A stretch of DNA of 64,000 nt from Hexactinellida sp. DTS-2022 (GCA_028753945.1 JAPNXP010000014.1:558001-622000); one strand, 5' to 3'; numbered from the stretch's first letter, positions 1 to 10,283 are shown. The notes: generated from the sequence alone by a model not told the origin. Program-made: numbers and translations.

Positions 1-174
1 TCTAGCTAATGAGTGATATTGATATTGTTATGACACTGTTCGTAGTAAACTTGTTTCAACTCCACTAATCGCATCATATTTGCTACCTACAGTATTGCCA
101 CATTATTATCACCTTTGTCAGACATTAACAAAAGTATTTGCAGGGAATATTACTAACATATTAATACAGTAATA

Positions 175-360
175 TAGTCGACTCTGCTTAATAGAGCCAC
201 CGGTTAATATATTTCACTGCTTAATCGGGTCAAAATTTCCACAGGATTTATAGGACGGAATTACATTTTGGCTTAATTTTTTTTCGGTTAATAGATTTCT
301 TCGCTTAATCGGGTCAAAGTAACCTGGTCCCGAGGTGACTCTATTAAGCGGAGTCGACTG
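175..360. repeat. MITE, family D
   Basis: Inverted ends reading GTCGACTC(T/C)GCTTAATAG on the left and the complement on the right, followed by TA. The interior holds the phrases GGTTAATA...TTAATCGGGTC and AACCTGGTCCCGAGG. This copy carries one extra internal unit (241-300) of the type that is tandemly amplified in the copy at 53754-54182. Confidence 0.75.
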
Positions 361-460
361 TACGTACAAACATATAACAACAACTACATTAACAATAACA
401 CGCGAATAATTGTCTAAGAACTAAAACAGTCCTATTAATACATCCCTATGTATTCCCTAG

Positions 461-822
461 ACAACGTGTTTGGCTCGTCGGAATGTCAACAGAGTATATC
501 TCTCGGTTCCAATTTCAGTTCTCCTAATTTCCCACTTCCCTACAGCCAGAATTCTCAATGCACAACATACATATCCGGAACCGGGCTATTCATGACTCTA
601 AAGTTCTTCTATTTAAATCTGGAGTGGAGTGAAGCCTGTGAAAGAGATTACGTGATTATAAGGGATGTGCATTATAACTATAATATATACAACCGACCTT
701 TAGCTAAATTATGTGGGAATAGTGTGCCGGAATTGTTTTATAGCTCAACTGGTAAATTCTCTGTCACATTCCATTCTGACTCATCAGTACAAATGGGTGG
801 TTACTATGCTACCACTATGTGA
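461..822 (+). CDS. CUB-domain protein, last exon (partial)
   Basis: This is the terminal exon of a gene encoding a CUB domain, a disulfide-stabilised beta-sandwich of secreted and extracellular proteins that binds proteins or sugars. Visible CUB hallmarks are a Cys near the start, SPNFPLPYS, a second Cys before T-Y-I, the phrase C-E-R-D-Y-V-I-I, KLCGN, and the closing FHSDSSVQMGGYYA followed by a stop. All four conserved cysteines are present. An ATG at 448 keeps the frame open, but the protein would then lack a signal peptide. The stretch TATTCCCTAG ending at 460 looks like a splice acceptor, so I infer that upstream exons with a secretion signal lie left of the window or before 448. No transmembrane segment follows the domain. 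Confidence 0.7.
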
Positions 823-2219
823 GATAGTTATGTTGTTACGCAATGTTTGAAGGTTAAACATTGCAACTTTACACTTATTTAACTGAGTTATTTTTGTAAA
901 TATTTGTGTGTTGTAAGTATTTTTATTGCATTTCATTCTGATTTCTGATAAATATTTTTTATGTTCTTACTGAATGGAAATTGAATACCATATCAATTAA
1001 CTGTGCAAACTTTTTAATATTAAATATGTACGTATAAATTATACAATCACATTAAACAATACAACAAACAAACAAAACCCATAACTCGAAGAATTTCCAG
1101 GCCAGGGATTCTTGTAAAAGCAAGGTCATAGTTCCATTAAGAATCAGTTTATAGAATAGACAATATAACTAAACTAAATATAGAACTAGTACCCAATCTG
1201 CTAGCCACTATAGTCAAAGCATAAATTTGAAAAAATCTAAAATTACAGCTGTGCCGCAGAATTTTCTTTGAGGCAGCTGTTAATCAACCAACCACCAAAA
1301 TATTTGCCTTCAATTGACATCATACAGTGGACATGCTGTCGGCACAGCTGTAATTTTAGATTTTCTTTATAGTATACTGGCAACCCCCCTTTGACAAATC
1401 CTTGAATTGACTAAGTTCAATAAATGCGAACCTTTCTCAATAGCTTTAGGAGCTAACTATATTTACTGACTCATTAAGATAGGGACTTGACTTGTATTAT
1501 TTCCGTAGACTCTTTTTCTTGTTTGCTTGTTTGTAGAACTGTACCGGATATCCGGTTTTAATCCAGTATCCGGTAATTGACCGGTTATCCGATTTCGGCC
1601 GGATATTTATGCAGATAACAATTGTGGTTGGAAAGTAGATTTGATATTTGTAAGATGAAATAGTTTATTATATTTCACTAAGAATATGACCATATAGGAA
1701 TAGGGCACTGAGAATTTAGTTAGGCGCTATCCTACATCACTAGCGAATATTTATAATTTAATAATGAGTGATTCTTCTAAAATTACATTTAGACCGATTG
1801 AGCATTCGGGGACAGAGTCAACTGGGTCTGGTTAATTCAAAAACATTTGAAAATTGTTGCAAAGATGTTCTGGCTATAGCAATAGCTGATTTTTATTTGT
1901 TAGTGTTTGACAATTTCCGGATGTGAATTCTTCATTTCATTCCACAGTGGGGAAGCACTGTATGAGAAGAATGACTAAATTCCGTTCATGCGGAATAAGG
2001 AAATAAATAGGTTGAAAGATATACAATCAAACAATATAGTCTTGAATTTAGACAATATATGCACACACAAAAATTAAACATAACTAAATATAGATGGTAA
2101 CCCAATCTGCTAGCCACTAAGCTATATGAACACAAACAATACTCAAACAAGTATAACAGTATTCATTGAACTGAGAGCTAACCTAACTAATTGCATAAGT
2201 ATTGTTTGTGTGTGTATAA
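823..2219. other. Intergenic stretch without a recognised gene
   Basis: AT-rich spacer between the CUB exon and the first NHL gene. It contains a family I MITE (1231-1366) and a short cluster of repeated CCGGTTATCCG/CCGGATATCCGG phrases at about 1548-1612. I see no convincing coding sequence or RNA gene here. Confidence 0.5.
1231..1366. repeat. MITE, family I
   Basis: Ends are inverted copies of AAAATCTAAAATTACAGCTG, and each carries a GTGCCG/CGGCAC step. A second copy with the same ends lies at 4231-4360. No ORF is present. Confidence 0.7.
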
Positions 2220-3473
2220 ATGGCGACACGCGTGTTGGCAGCAGGAGAGCTGCTGGGGGCTGATGGGTTGGAGAGAGCGCTAGCGGCTCTGGTTAGCCAC
2301 GTGCAGCGAGAGAAAGAGAGCGTGAGGAGTAACTTCCTACAGCTACACTCTCTGCTAGCAGCGAGAGAACTCAGTCTGCTGCAAGAGATGGATGGGATAG
2401 TTGCACGAGCGAGACACGAGTTGGCAGAGAAGAGAGAGACCCTCAAGGAACTGGACACAGCCAGGGAAGGCCTAGAGAGAGATCTGACCAAGAACAAACT
2501 GAGAGATGTGCTCGAGAAGAATCTCCGTACGCTGGAAGATAGGATCGGAGAGGAGGTATCAAGGGGTGTGAGTGTGGGGTGGGTAGAGTTGGATTGGAAG
2601 AGGGAACAGCTGGAACAGTCGGTGATTGAGGTGTGTACGGTTGTGATTCTGAAGGAGACACCTATCAGATCAGAGGACTATTCTCTGAAACTGAGTCCTG
2701 TCTGGTCCCGTGAAGGGACAGGGCCTGGTGAGATTAAGCGGCCATTGCAAATAGCGATCGACAACACAACGCATAATATATTTGTTGTTGACAATGAAGC
2801 TGAAGCAATTCAGGTATTCACAGAAGAAGGCAACCATCTCTACAAGATACCAACACCTGTAGCTCCTAATGGATTAGCTCTAACAGAAGAAAATGTTTTC
2901 GTATCGGCTAGAAACCAGCTAGTGAAGATGAGAAAATCTAACAATAAATCTGTGAAATCAGTTGAAACAGAGAACCGTGTTTGTGGAATCGACATCGATA
3001 GAAACAATAACATTTACGGTTGTGAGTATGTCAACAAATCAGTTATTGTGTTTGACAACAATCTCAAATTCCTGAAGAGAATCAAACTCGAAACTTTCCA
3101 AATCAATTCCGACACAGAAACTCACAACATCAAACTCTACAAACACAGTATGTATGTAATGTTTGCTGACTCTCCTTTCCCTCTACAGATATTCTCCCTA
3201 GAAGGAGAGCTAGAAAGGTGTTTGATACCAGAAAGTGAGATTGGATGGAGTTATTTCTTCTCACTGGACCGATTGGGGAATATCATTGTAGCTGACACGG
3301 TTAATAATCGAATCAGGATATTCAGCAAAGAAGGAGTGCCCATACACACTATCGACAGTGATACGCTACCCGGAGATCAGAAGTTCGATTTTCCTATGGG
3401 AATAGCTGTTGATAGGAAGAATAGAATTATTGTAGCACATAAGAACAAGGATTGTAATCTCCTAGCTTTCTGA
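2220..3473 (+). CDS. Coiled-coil / NHL-repeat protein (TRIM-like, no RING or B-box)
   Basis: Intronless 417-residue ORF. Residues about 5-130 are Glu/Leu/Arg-rich with heptad spacing typical of a long coiled coil (for example RNFLQLHSLLAARELSLLQE). Residues about 155-417 form NHL-type beta-propeller blades: the phrases KRPLQIAIDNTTHNIFVVD, DRLGNIIVADTVNNRIRIFS and DFPMGIAVDRKNRIIVAH are classic NHL repeats. The layout matches the C-terminal two-thirds of TRIM2/3/32/71-type proteins, but no RING finger or B-box precedes the coil, so it cannot be a RING E3 ligase alone. A second gene of the same layout lies at 22063-23274. NHL propellers bind RNA or protein; the function here is unknown. The first 350 bases are clearly more GC-rich than the rest. 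Confidence 0.85.
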   Translation: MATRVLAAGELLGADGLERALAALVSHVQREKESVRSNFLQLHSLLAARELSLLQEMDGIVARARHELAEKRETLKELDTAREGLERDLTKNKLRDVLEKNLRTLEDRIGEEVSRGVSVGWVELDWKREQLEQSVIEVCTVVILKETPIRSEDYSLKLSPVWSREGTGPGEIKRPLQIAIDNTTHNIFVVDNEAEAIQVFTEEGNHLYKIPTPVAPNGLALTEENVFVSARNQLVKMRKSNNKSVKSVETENRVCGIDIDRNNNIYGCEYVNKSVIVFDNNLKFLKRIKLETFQINSDTETHNIKLYKHSMYVMFADSPFPLQIFSLEGELERCLIPESEIGWSYFFSLDRLGNIIVADTVNNRIRIFSKEGVPIHTIDSDTLPGDQKFDFPMGIAVDRKNRIIVAHKNKDCNLLAF

Positions 3474-3880
3474 CCAGTTATTCATAGCTGCATAACTTGT
3501 TTGTATAATTGTTGTCTTCCTGTCTATATGGAATACTTATGGAAATAATGCTGTTTATTTCCGATTGACAGAACTTCGACTGTCCGATATACTCCAGTGT
3601 GGTTCCAATGTTCTTTCATAACTAGTCCTGTATTGACCTAACCATACCTGGAGATTAATTATACTGTCTGTTGTAACTTATTTTAGCGAGTTTGATGGTA
3701 GAAGTTACACTTTAGTTACATTCCTATTTGGCTGACATATCACTAGGTGCATGTACGCTATCTCTTTCTCAATGCATTAATTAACACCTGTGTTCCGGTC
3801 TCCGAGGGGATTGAAAACTATTGGTGCACACTTATCAGATGCGGGCACCATTATTGGTCAAAAGATATGCTAATTCATTT

Positions 3881-4194
3881 AACCAATAATGGTGTTTAAT
3901 AACAAAATTATATAACAAATACATATCTTAATACATTTAACCAATAATGGTCTTTAATGACAAAATTATATAACAAATACATATCTTAATACATTTAACC
4001 AATAATGGTGTTTAATGACAAAATTATATAACAAACACTTTTAACCAATAATTGTCTTTAATGACAAAATTATATAACAAATACATATCTTAACACATTT
4101 GACCAATAATAGTGTTTAATGACAAAATTATATAACAAACACATCTTAACACATTTAACCAATAATGGTATTTAATGACAAATTATATAACAAT
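3881..4194. repeat. Minisatellite, six copies of a ~58 bp unit
   Basis: Six head-to-tail units, each beginning AACCAATAATGGTGTTTAAT and followed by GACAAAATTATATAACAAA. Full units are 58 bp (3881-3938, 3939-3996); the third is shortened and the last is truncated. Copies differ by a few substitutions. It lies in the spacer between the NHL gene and DENND11. Confidence 0.85.
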
Positions 4195-4230
4195 AGGGCA
4201 TGACGCCTTGACCTGATGGTGACATGGCCA

Positions 4231-4360
4231 AAAATCAAAAATTGCAGTTGTGCCGACACATGTGCCTTTGGAGGCACTATCAGTTAACTAGCCAGTAGCC
4301 ACCAAAAGATAGTGCCTCAAAAGTAACATGTGTCGGCACAGCTACAATTTTAGATTTTCT
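4231..4360. repeat. MITE, family I
   Basis: Second family I copy, ending in GGCACAGCTACAATTTTAGA. An internal stem is formed by GAGGCACTATC and its complement GATAGTGCCTC. Confidence 0.7.
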
Positions 4361-4569
4361 GTATTTATTTACTATTAATTAGTTACTGCAATTTGTATTC
4401 ATAATATCCTGTGACCTATTTGTATGCTGTTCCCTTAATTAATTAATTGCAATGATTCCTATTTGTTACTTCTACATAAGAATTATACACATTATTAATA
4501 CCGTATTAAAATCGTGTTCCTACTAACGAGGTTTTGCTCTAGTACACAATTAATATAACTAGCTATATT

Positions 4570-7500
4570 ATGTCGGATGAATCTCTACACACAGATGATA
4601 TATTGATAGACTTATCTTCTGATAAAAACCCTTTACTACCGACTAACAGCAATTATGACACGCCTCTAATTTCACAGAGAACCGAATTAATTCTTGAGGA
4701 CCCATATTGCGAGATAGAAATAACCCCACACACACATGTAATTGACCCATTAGAAGATACGCATAGTATAGTGTGTATGTTTGTGGTTCTGTTTCATGTC
4801 ACGCGGGGTCACGAGATAATTTGGTCGCTGCCTGAAGATGTTAATTTGGAGGGGGTAGAGTTTAAAGCTGTGCCCAGCGGAATGCATACTGTGGAGAGGG
4901 ACTTTATTTATTTCAGAAAAGCTGGTAATATATTCAATATATGTACAGTCGAAACCGGGTTTTTCTAACACCGGTTTTTTCTAACTAACTATTTATTATA
5001 AATCTATATTATTAAATCTCGATTGTTGTGTGTGTGTGTGTGTGTGTGTGTGTTGTGTGTGTGTGTGTGTGTGTTTGTCCGGATTGTAATAAAGTGATGG
5101 GGAATAGAGACCACATTAATATATGAGATATAAACTAACTGTCAAATGTAAAAATTGGTAAACAAATGTTATAATAGGTAAACAAGTATGCTGAACACGA
5201 ATTTCGCATTTATAAATTTATAATATGAATATTTGTTGTTGTTGTTTACACAAAATAGGTAAACAAATTAATGAAATTCAAAATCAACCTAGAAGTTAGC
5301 TTTCAACGGGTATTATAGGTAAACAATTATGCTGAACACGAATTTCGCATTTATAATTTATAATTTGAGTATTTGTTGTTGTTGTTTTTCACAATAGGTA
5401 AACAAATTAATGAAAATTGAAAATCATAACGTGTGAGGAGTAAGGCCGCACAGCGGCCGTTAACTTGAGGTGCGTAGCACCGATCTGTCGCAAAGCGACC
5501 GAGACCGAAGGACTCGTGTGTAAGAAATTCCAATTTTGTTCTATTTTTAATCGGTTTATTCTAACTATCGGATTTTCTTATTTTATATCCATGCAAAGAA
5601 TTGGTTAGAAATCCGGTTTCGACTACCTCAATTAATTAATTGTTTATAATCTACAGTAAACTCCCGTTATAATTGGTTATAACGAAGTACCTGCTTATAA
5701 TGAAATTGTTCAATGGTTCGGAAATCCTTGTATCTTATTACATTATTAAAACCTCGTTTAAACGAAATCGATATATCGAAATTCCGCTTATAACGAAGTC
5801 ATTATTTACCCAGATACCCTCTAAGCTATTAATTCCCGAGCACTTCGTTTTAATTAACGAGAGTTGTCTGTATATCTATTTATTACAGTAGATACCGGAT
5901 ATAAGAACATCATATTGGAAAACGGTTGCCATATACCGGTTATAAACTATAAACTATAAACTATAAACTATATGTTCCTACTAACGAGAGTCTACTGTAT
6001 ATCTATTATAACAATTAACACTGCCTAATTACTACAGTAGAACCTCGTTAATACGAACACCAACGGATGGTAAAAATATGTTCGCTTTTCCGGAGTAATA
6101 CCCATTGAATACCATTGTAGGGACCTGATTTTGTGGAAATGTTTGTTCGTCTTATCCGGAAATTCGTATTAACCGTGTTCCTACTAACGAGGTTCTACTG
6201 TATACCCTCGCCTATTATCACAATTAGCACTGCCTAATTACTGTACCCCTATAGGTTTATACGGTCTCTCCTGCTATGCCAAGCGCGCCGTCTCTTCCAT
6301 CGAGGCCCCTGAACAGAGAGGTGCTCGCATGATGTCAGTTGGAATCCTATGTTTGTCTCCCGACAACTTGCCTGTACACATTAGCTATCTTTCCACTGCA
6401 ATTCAGAACCTACTCGATTCTCCTTATGAATTCAGTTCGCTAGCTGATTATTATAATACGAACGCCTATAACAATAGTAACAGCTCTGAAATATCCATTA
6501 TATCTAATATAAATATCCCGATTATCTCATCAACTAATAGCGGACATGATTTTGCGAGGTTTATTCAAGTCCTTGGTCCATCAGTGTTCGTTCTTTGGAA
6601 ATATTTGCTTTTGAAATCGAGAGTTATTTTCTACTCAAAACCACCTATTGGTCCTTGTTGTAATTGGGTTTATTTTTCGTGTCTATTAACTCAGAATGAC
6701 GTCACGAAAGTGAGCCCAAATCCGCATTTTTACGTCAGTGTCGCTGATTTGGATACTCTTAAAGAGGAAATTAGTTTTATAGCTTGTACCACTGAGCAGA
6801 TTATTCAGATTAAGCGGGCCTGTTATGACGTGTTTATACCCGTTACCTTTGATAATGGTGTCGCTACTGAGGCTAAAATAACTTGTCCAGGCGTGATGAT
6901 TAAACCTTTGCTGTTTATAAATAATACAGATATTAATAGGTGAGTTATCCCAACTTAACTGCATTAAAAATAAGATCTTATTTGGAGTAACAATATACAG
7001 TCAACTCCGCTTAATAGAGCCACCGGTTAATAGATTTCTCCGCTTAATCGGGTCAAAGTAACCTGGTCCCGAGGTGACTATATTAAGCTGTGTTTACCTA
7101 TAATTCCTCTAGGTTCATTTTAGTTTTCATTAATTTGTCTACCTAGTTTGTAAACAACAACAACAATACAGTAGAACCTCGTTAGTACGAACACCAGGGG
7201 ACCGTCAAAACGTGTTCGCCTTATCCGGAATTCGTATTAAGTTAACCAATATCATTTGTATTGAAAAGGCTTTGAAGTGGACTGAAATAGTGTTCGTATT
7301 ATCCGGAATTCGTATTAACCGTGTTCCTATTAGCGAGGTTCTACTGTATATTAGCTGTTAGTATATTAATACTGTATATACTATAGATACCGTAACCTTA
7401 TGAAGAGATGCGACAAATACAGAGCAATAATAGACAGAGATCAGCTTAACCTAACTTGTATTCAATATTTCCGCGAAATAACAAGTACACTATTCTCTCA

Positions 7501-7690
7501 CTTCACAGACTATTCTCAATACGAATCTGTTATAAACCCACATTTGTTGAGGAGAGCCGGATTAGACGCGTATGGGGATTTCACATTTTTAAGGTTTTTC
7601 TGCCAAACGTATTGTCTGAGAGTAAACTTACGGAGGGAGTCAGAATTTCCTAATTTATTGTGTTGTAATCCAAGGGGATCTCTAGTTTGA
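4570..7690 (+). CDS. DENND11: DENN-domain protein 11 (LCHN-like)
   Basis: Three exons: 4570-4924, 6255-6939 and 7408-7690, all GT-AG with matching phases, giving 440 residues (the human protein is about 455). The match to the DENND11/LCHN family is seen in VNLEGVEFKAVPSG, DFIYFRKAG across the first junction, RGARMMSVGIL, the phrase FYVSVADLDTLKEEISFIAC, and the C-terminal LLRRAGLDAYGDFTFLRFF. DENN-module proteins act as exchange factors for Rab GTPases; DENND11 has been described as a weak Rab10-type GEF and is linked to neuritogenesis, which is family knowledge and not visible here. Intron 1 (1.33 kb) is largely transposon-derived. Intron 2 holds a family D fragment and a family A MITE. The start is the first ATG in frame with the conserved region. 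Confidence 0.88.
5006..5519. mobile_element. Insertion in a MITE, ending in four triloop hairpins
   Basis: The segment sits between two halves of a family C MITE. It starts with a TTATTATAAATCT near-duplication, then a (GT)n tract (about 5026-5073), then a direct repeat of about 137 bp period sharing GGTAAACAA...GCTGAACACGAATTTCGC (5176-5287 and 5313-5427), then four consecutive short hairpins (5444-5516) that stop 3 nt before the junction. No clear target-site duplication, TIR or ORF is seen. Its class is unknown: the terminal hairpin recalls Helitron-like ends, but the CTRR terminus is missing. Confidence 0.5.
5444..5516 (+). other. Array of four consecutive triloop hairpins
   Basis: Hairpin 1: GGCCGC-aca-GCGGCC (5444-5458). 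Hairpin 2: GGTGC-gta-GCACC (5469-5481). Hairpin 3: GTCGC-aaa-GCGAC (5487-5499). Hairpin 4: CGAGaCC-gaa-GGaCTCG (5500-5516, one A/A mismatch). Spacers are 10, 5 and 0 nt. All four have three-base loops and GC-rich stems in a strongly AT-rich context. Confidence 0.85.
5654..5870. repeat. MITE, family E (with a truncated family B copy after it)
   Basis: CAGTAAACTCCCGTTATAA at the left and a degenerate complement ending GTCTG at 5870. A broken family B copy (GATACCGGATATAAGAACAT) follows at about 5887-5990, with a short tandem ACTATAAACTATAAACT. All lie in DENND11 intron 1. Confidence 0.65.
6035..6200. repeat. MITE, family A, TA target site
   Basis: CAGTAGAACCTCGTTAATAC at the left and its complement at the right, flanked by TA on both sides. 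It ends 54 nt before the DENND11 exon 2 acceptor. Confidence 0.8.
6998..7092. repeat. MITE, family D, right end decayed
   Basis: CAGTCAACTCCGCTTAATAG at the left, with the typical AACCTGGTCCCGAGGTGAC interior. It lies in DENND11 intron 2, 58 nt after the donor. Confidence 0.65.
7169..7346. repeat. MITE, family A
   Basis: CAGTAGAACCTCGTTAGTAC and the complementary right end CGAGGTTCTACTG followed by TA. It ends about 60 nt before the DENND11 exon 3 acceptor. Confidence 0.8.
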
Positions 7691-7850
7691 TATTTGTTGT
7701 TTGTTTGTTTGTTTGTTCGTTTGTTTGTTTGTTTGTTTGTTTATTTGGTTGGTTGATTGTTGTTGTTATTTGGTTGGTTGATTGTTTGTTTGTTTGTTTG
7801 TTTGTTGTTTGTTTGGTTGTTTATTTGCTTGTTTGTTTGTTGTTGTTATT
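7690..7850. repeat. (GTTT)n-rich microsatellite
   Basis: Imperfect GTTT/GGTT/GTTATT repeats begin right at the DENND11 stop codon. The Phe/Cys/Leu-rich reading frame over it is a repeat artefact. Confidence 0.85.
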
Positions 7851-8192
7851 TGTGACGGCAATCACTGGTTGTTTACTCTATTGATGAGCTATTGATATGT
7901 CATTGGATTATTATATTATTATCGTAATAGAAGTTGTATTTATTTGAAAGAATGGATTGATTATATTACTTTAATTAATTAAACATTTTTGTTATATGAT
8001 CTCCCAAAAACTATTTTCAAAGGACTTAAAATACAATTCCTAATATAAACACACTATTTATTCTAATTATAAATTCTTTAATACAAATTTAATTTTAGAT
8101 TCAGACAATAAATATCAAGTAACTCGTAAAATCAATTAATTTAACTCAAAGTTGTATATAATACAGCGTGAATTCTTAACGTTTTATGTATA

Positions 8193-8371
8193 CAGGTCAG
8201 GTTATTTTATTATGAACATTCAAGGGACCACAAATTTATGTTCATAATAAGCAAACTCAACTTAATACAAACCCTATGCAAGTTATTAAATTGGGACCAT
8301 AGGGCTTGTTCCTAATACAAGTTCTTCATATTAAGCAGACGAAAATTGTTCACAATAAGCAGACCTGACTA
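8193..8371. repeat. MITE, family F
   Basis: CAGGTCAGGTTATTTTATTA at the left and AATAAGCAGACCTGACT at the right. The interior TTCAAGGGACCACAA and GGACCATAGGGCTTGTTC are shared by the other family F copies. Confidence 0.65.
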
Positions 8372-8393
8372 TAACACGTAATATGTTAATTTA

Positions 8394-8582
8394 CAGTGGA
8401 TACCGGATATAAGAACATAAGAACATCGTCGGGAACTGCATATAGTGTTCTTATAATCGGCATATATTATACAGGGTATACGGAAACAGTTTTCCACTAT
8501 AATATAGTATTCTTATATCCGATATGTTCTTATATCCGGTATGTTCTTATATCCGGTATGTTCTTATATCCGGTATCTACTA
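8394..8582. repeat. MITE, family B
   Basis: CAGTGGATACCGGATATAAG at the left. The right end contains three tandem copies of ATGTTCTTATATCCGGT before the terminal TCTAC. Confidence 0.8.
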
Positions 8583-8647
8583 TATCATCATTTGGATGTC
8601 TAACACGTAATATACAACTTATATTTAATTTAATTAATTAAGGCTAG

Positions 8648-9772
8648 ATGGTAGCTATTCTTTCAGAGGCGGTTATAAGCAATGACCTCACAGAAGTAGC
8701 GCCCCTATACCATTCCCTATCAAACAGTACTTTTTCCCTAACTGAGAGCGATAATCTTATACAAACAGTGCAATATGAGATCTATGAGACCTGTCCTATT
8801 TGTTTTGAAGATTCCCCTTCAAATTCCCAGCCTTCTGACCCGATTTGTTTAGCCCCTTTACCCCATGTCCCTAAGCCTTGTTCCTCTTGTTTGTATAATT
8901 ATTTTAAAACCGCTATATTGGACTATCGAGTGGTCGCCTGTCCGATTTGTGAGAATGAAATTAATTTCTCGCTAATCAAAAATGTTATGGAAAGTAATTC
9001 GGAATTAGAAGAATTCAATAAATACGATTCTCGACTTTTAGAGCAATTTTTAAAACGGAATTTGGAAGCTAAATTTTGCCCACATCCGGATTGTCCATGG
9101 GTTGCTTTAATTCCAAACTGCAAGAATTGTCCGAAACAATCCTGCCCTCGTTGCCTAACAGAATTTTGCGGCCTTTGTCAAGAAAATTGGCACCCTACAA
9201 TGAAATGTAACGAGGCTAAACAACAACACAAATTACCACAAAATATCAAGGTTTGTCCAAATTGCAGTACTTGCATTGAGAAATTAGATGACGGTAGTTG
9301 TAACCTAATAAGTTGTCAAATCTGCCAAAAGAAATTTTGTTGGCTCTGCGGGAAAGAAGCTTCTGAAATTCATTTTTGGAGTCCGTCAGGTTGCACCTAT
9401 TTCGGATATAATCGTTGGAACAGAAAACAAACAAATTATTGTCAACTTTGTGTACTTATTACAGCTCCGCTTATTGTTGTACTTATTACAATATTCGCTT
9501 TGTTCGCTATTATAATCGGCCTTCCAATATTAGTCGGGTATCTCCTAACAAGCAAACTCAAATGGCAATTCCGTGTTGTTAAATACACAGTTATTCCAAT
9601 CGTTGTTATAATATTGGTAGTACTTGGGCCGTTAATATATATCGTATTTGTAATTTTATCTATTCCCTTGATGTATTTGTTTTTCTACCTCATTATGCCA
9701 ATATATCTTTGCAAGAAAGGACTTTGTTGTCGCTGTAAAGATTCCCAAAGAAATCAAGAGGAGATTTTATGA
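8648..9772 (+). CDS. RBR-type E3 ubiquitin ligase, RNF19A/B-like
   Basis: Intronless 374-residue ORF with RING1 (Cys49-Cys101, CPICFED...CPICENE), IBR (Cys144-Cys187), RING2 (Cys203-Cys234, CPNCSTCIEKLDDGSCNLIS) and two hydrophobic segments (about 270-300 and 313-350). The order RING1-IBR-RING2-TM-TM and the phrases FCWLC and SPSGCT match RNF19A/B (dorfin), which take ubiquitin from an E2 onto a RING2 cysteine and then to substrate. The catalytic cysteine would be Cys218. The His that normally follows in CNH is Leu220 here. The protein stops shortly after TM2, so the long C-terminal tail of vertebrate RNF19A is absent. ATG is directly preceded by CTAG, a possible splice acceptor. I expect an endomembrane location. 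Confidence 0.88.
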   Translation: MVAILSEAVISNDLTEVAPLYHSLSNSTFSLTESDNLIQTVQYEIYETCPICFEDSPSNSQPSDPICLAPLPHVPKPCSSCLYNYFKTAILDYRVVACPICENEINFSLIKNVMESNSELEEFNKYDSRLLEQFLKRNLEAKFCPHPDCPWVALIPNCKNCPKQSCPRCLTEFCGLCQENWHPTMKCNEAKQQHKLPQNIKVCPNCSTCIEKLDDGSCNLISCQICQKKFCWLCGKEASEIHFWSPSGCTYFGYNRWNRKQTNYCQLCVLITAPLIVVLITIFALFAIIIGLPILVGYLLTSKLKWQFRVVKYTVIPIVVIILVVLGPLIYIVFVILSIPLMYLFFYLIMPIYLCKKGLCCRCKDSQRNQEEIL

Positions 9773-10161
9773 AAAAAACAGCTTTGCATTGAACAGCTAG
9801 TAAGGCGGTGCATATTTTATACTTTGTACGTAACTATGTATTTCTTGGTTGCATTTCTTACTCACCCATATAGTAATGTTTGAGTTGTATTGGATTATTG
9901 GGGGTAGATATGTATTTTTATTTATTTTCAATTCTGATAGTTAGGGGGCTTCTATGAACCCAGGCGACAAAAATATTGAGTTTTAAGAACTTTGGATTTT
10001 TTGGAAATTCTAGTCAATCCCTAGTTCGTATTGTAATGCTAGTGTCAGGCTTTAATACGCGTATTAGAAATTCTGTTTTTATCAATATTCGCCTAATAGC
10101 AAGTTACTTTCATTAGAGAGCATTTAATTATGTTCCATTTATAGCAATATTCGCTTATTAG
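9773..10161. other. Spacer ending in the left half of a family L MITE
   Basis: No gene seen. From about 10085 the sequence reads ATTCGCCTAATAGCAAG, matching the MITE type at about 47051-47210. Its other half resumes at 14979-15163, so the Ginger-like element inserted into it. Confidence 0.5.
10158..10161. repeat. Target-site duplication TTAG, left
   Basis: TTAG directly before the left TIR at 10162. The same four bases follow the right TIR at 14975-14978. Confidence 0.65.
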
Positions 10162-10283
10162 TGCTACGGAACATGTTGACATTTGGAACATGTTAACATC
10201 TACCGCGGAACATGTTGCATCTACTGCAAGAACATGTTGAATTCATATTTCTTAGTACCAATTTTCTATGGCTTGATTGCAAT
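10162..10283 (+). repeat. Left TIR of the Ginger-like element
   Basis: Contains four near-tandem GGAACATGTT-type words (CGGAACATGTTGAC, TGGAACATGTTAAC, CGGAACATGTTGC, AGAACATGTTGAA). These are plausible transposase binding sites. Confidence 0.8.

Larger units (their letters stand above)
4946..5625. repeat. Family C MITE interrupted by a ~514 bp insertion
   Basis: Left end CAGTCGAAACCGGGTTTTTC starts 21 nt after the DENND11 exon 1 donor; right end is GGTTAGAAATCCGGTTTCGA. Against the uninterrupted relative at 63883-64000 (TTATTATAAATCT followed directly by GTAAGAAA), this copy is split at 5006-5519. Confidence 0.7.

Noticed and set aside
3881..4194. Regularly spaced direct repeats resembling a CRISPR array
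   Set aside because: The whole 58 bp unit is repeated with no unique spacers, and the genome is eukaryotic. It is a minisatellite.
5006..5519. Canonical Helitron
   Set aside because: A hairpin lies near the 3' end, but there is no CTRR terminus, no clear 5' TC start and no Rep-helicase.
7687..7884. Open frame of Phe/Cys/Leu/Val repeats
   Set aside because: Translation of a (GTTT)n tract. The frames at 53244-53537 and 60787-61067 are the same artefact.
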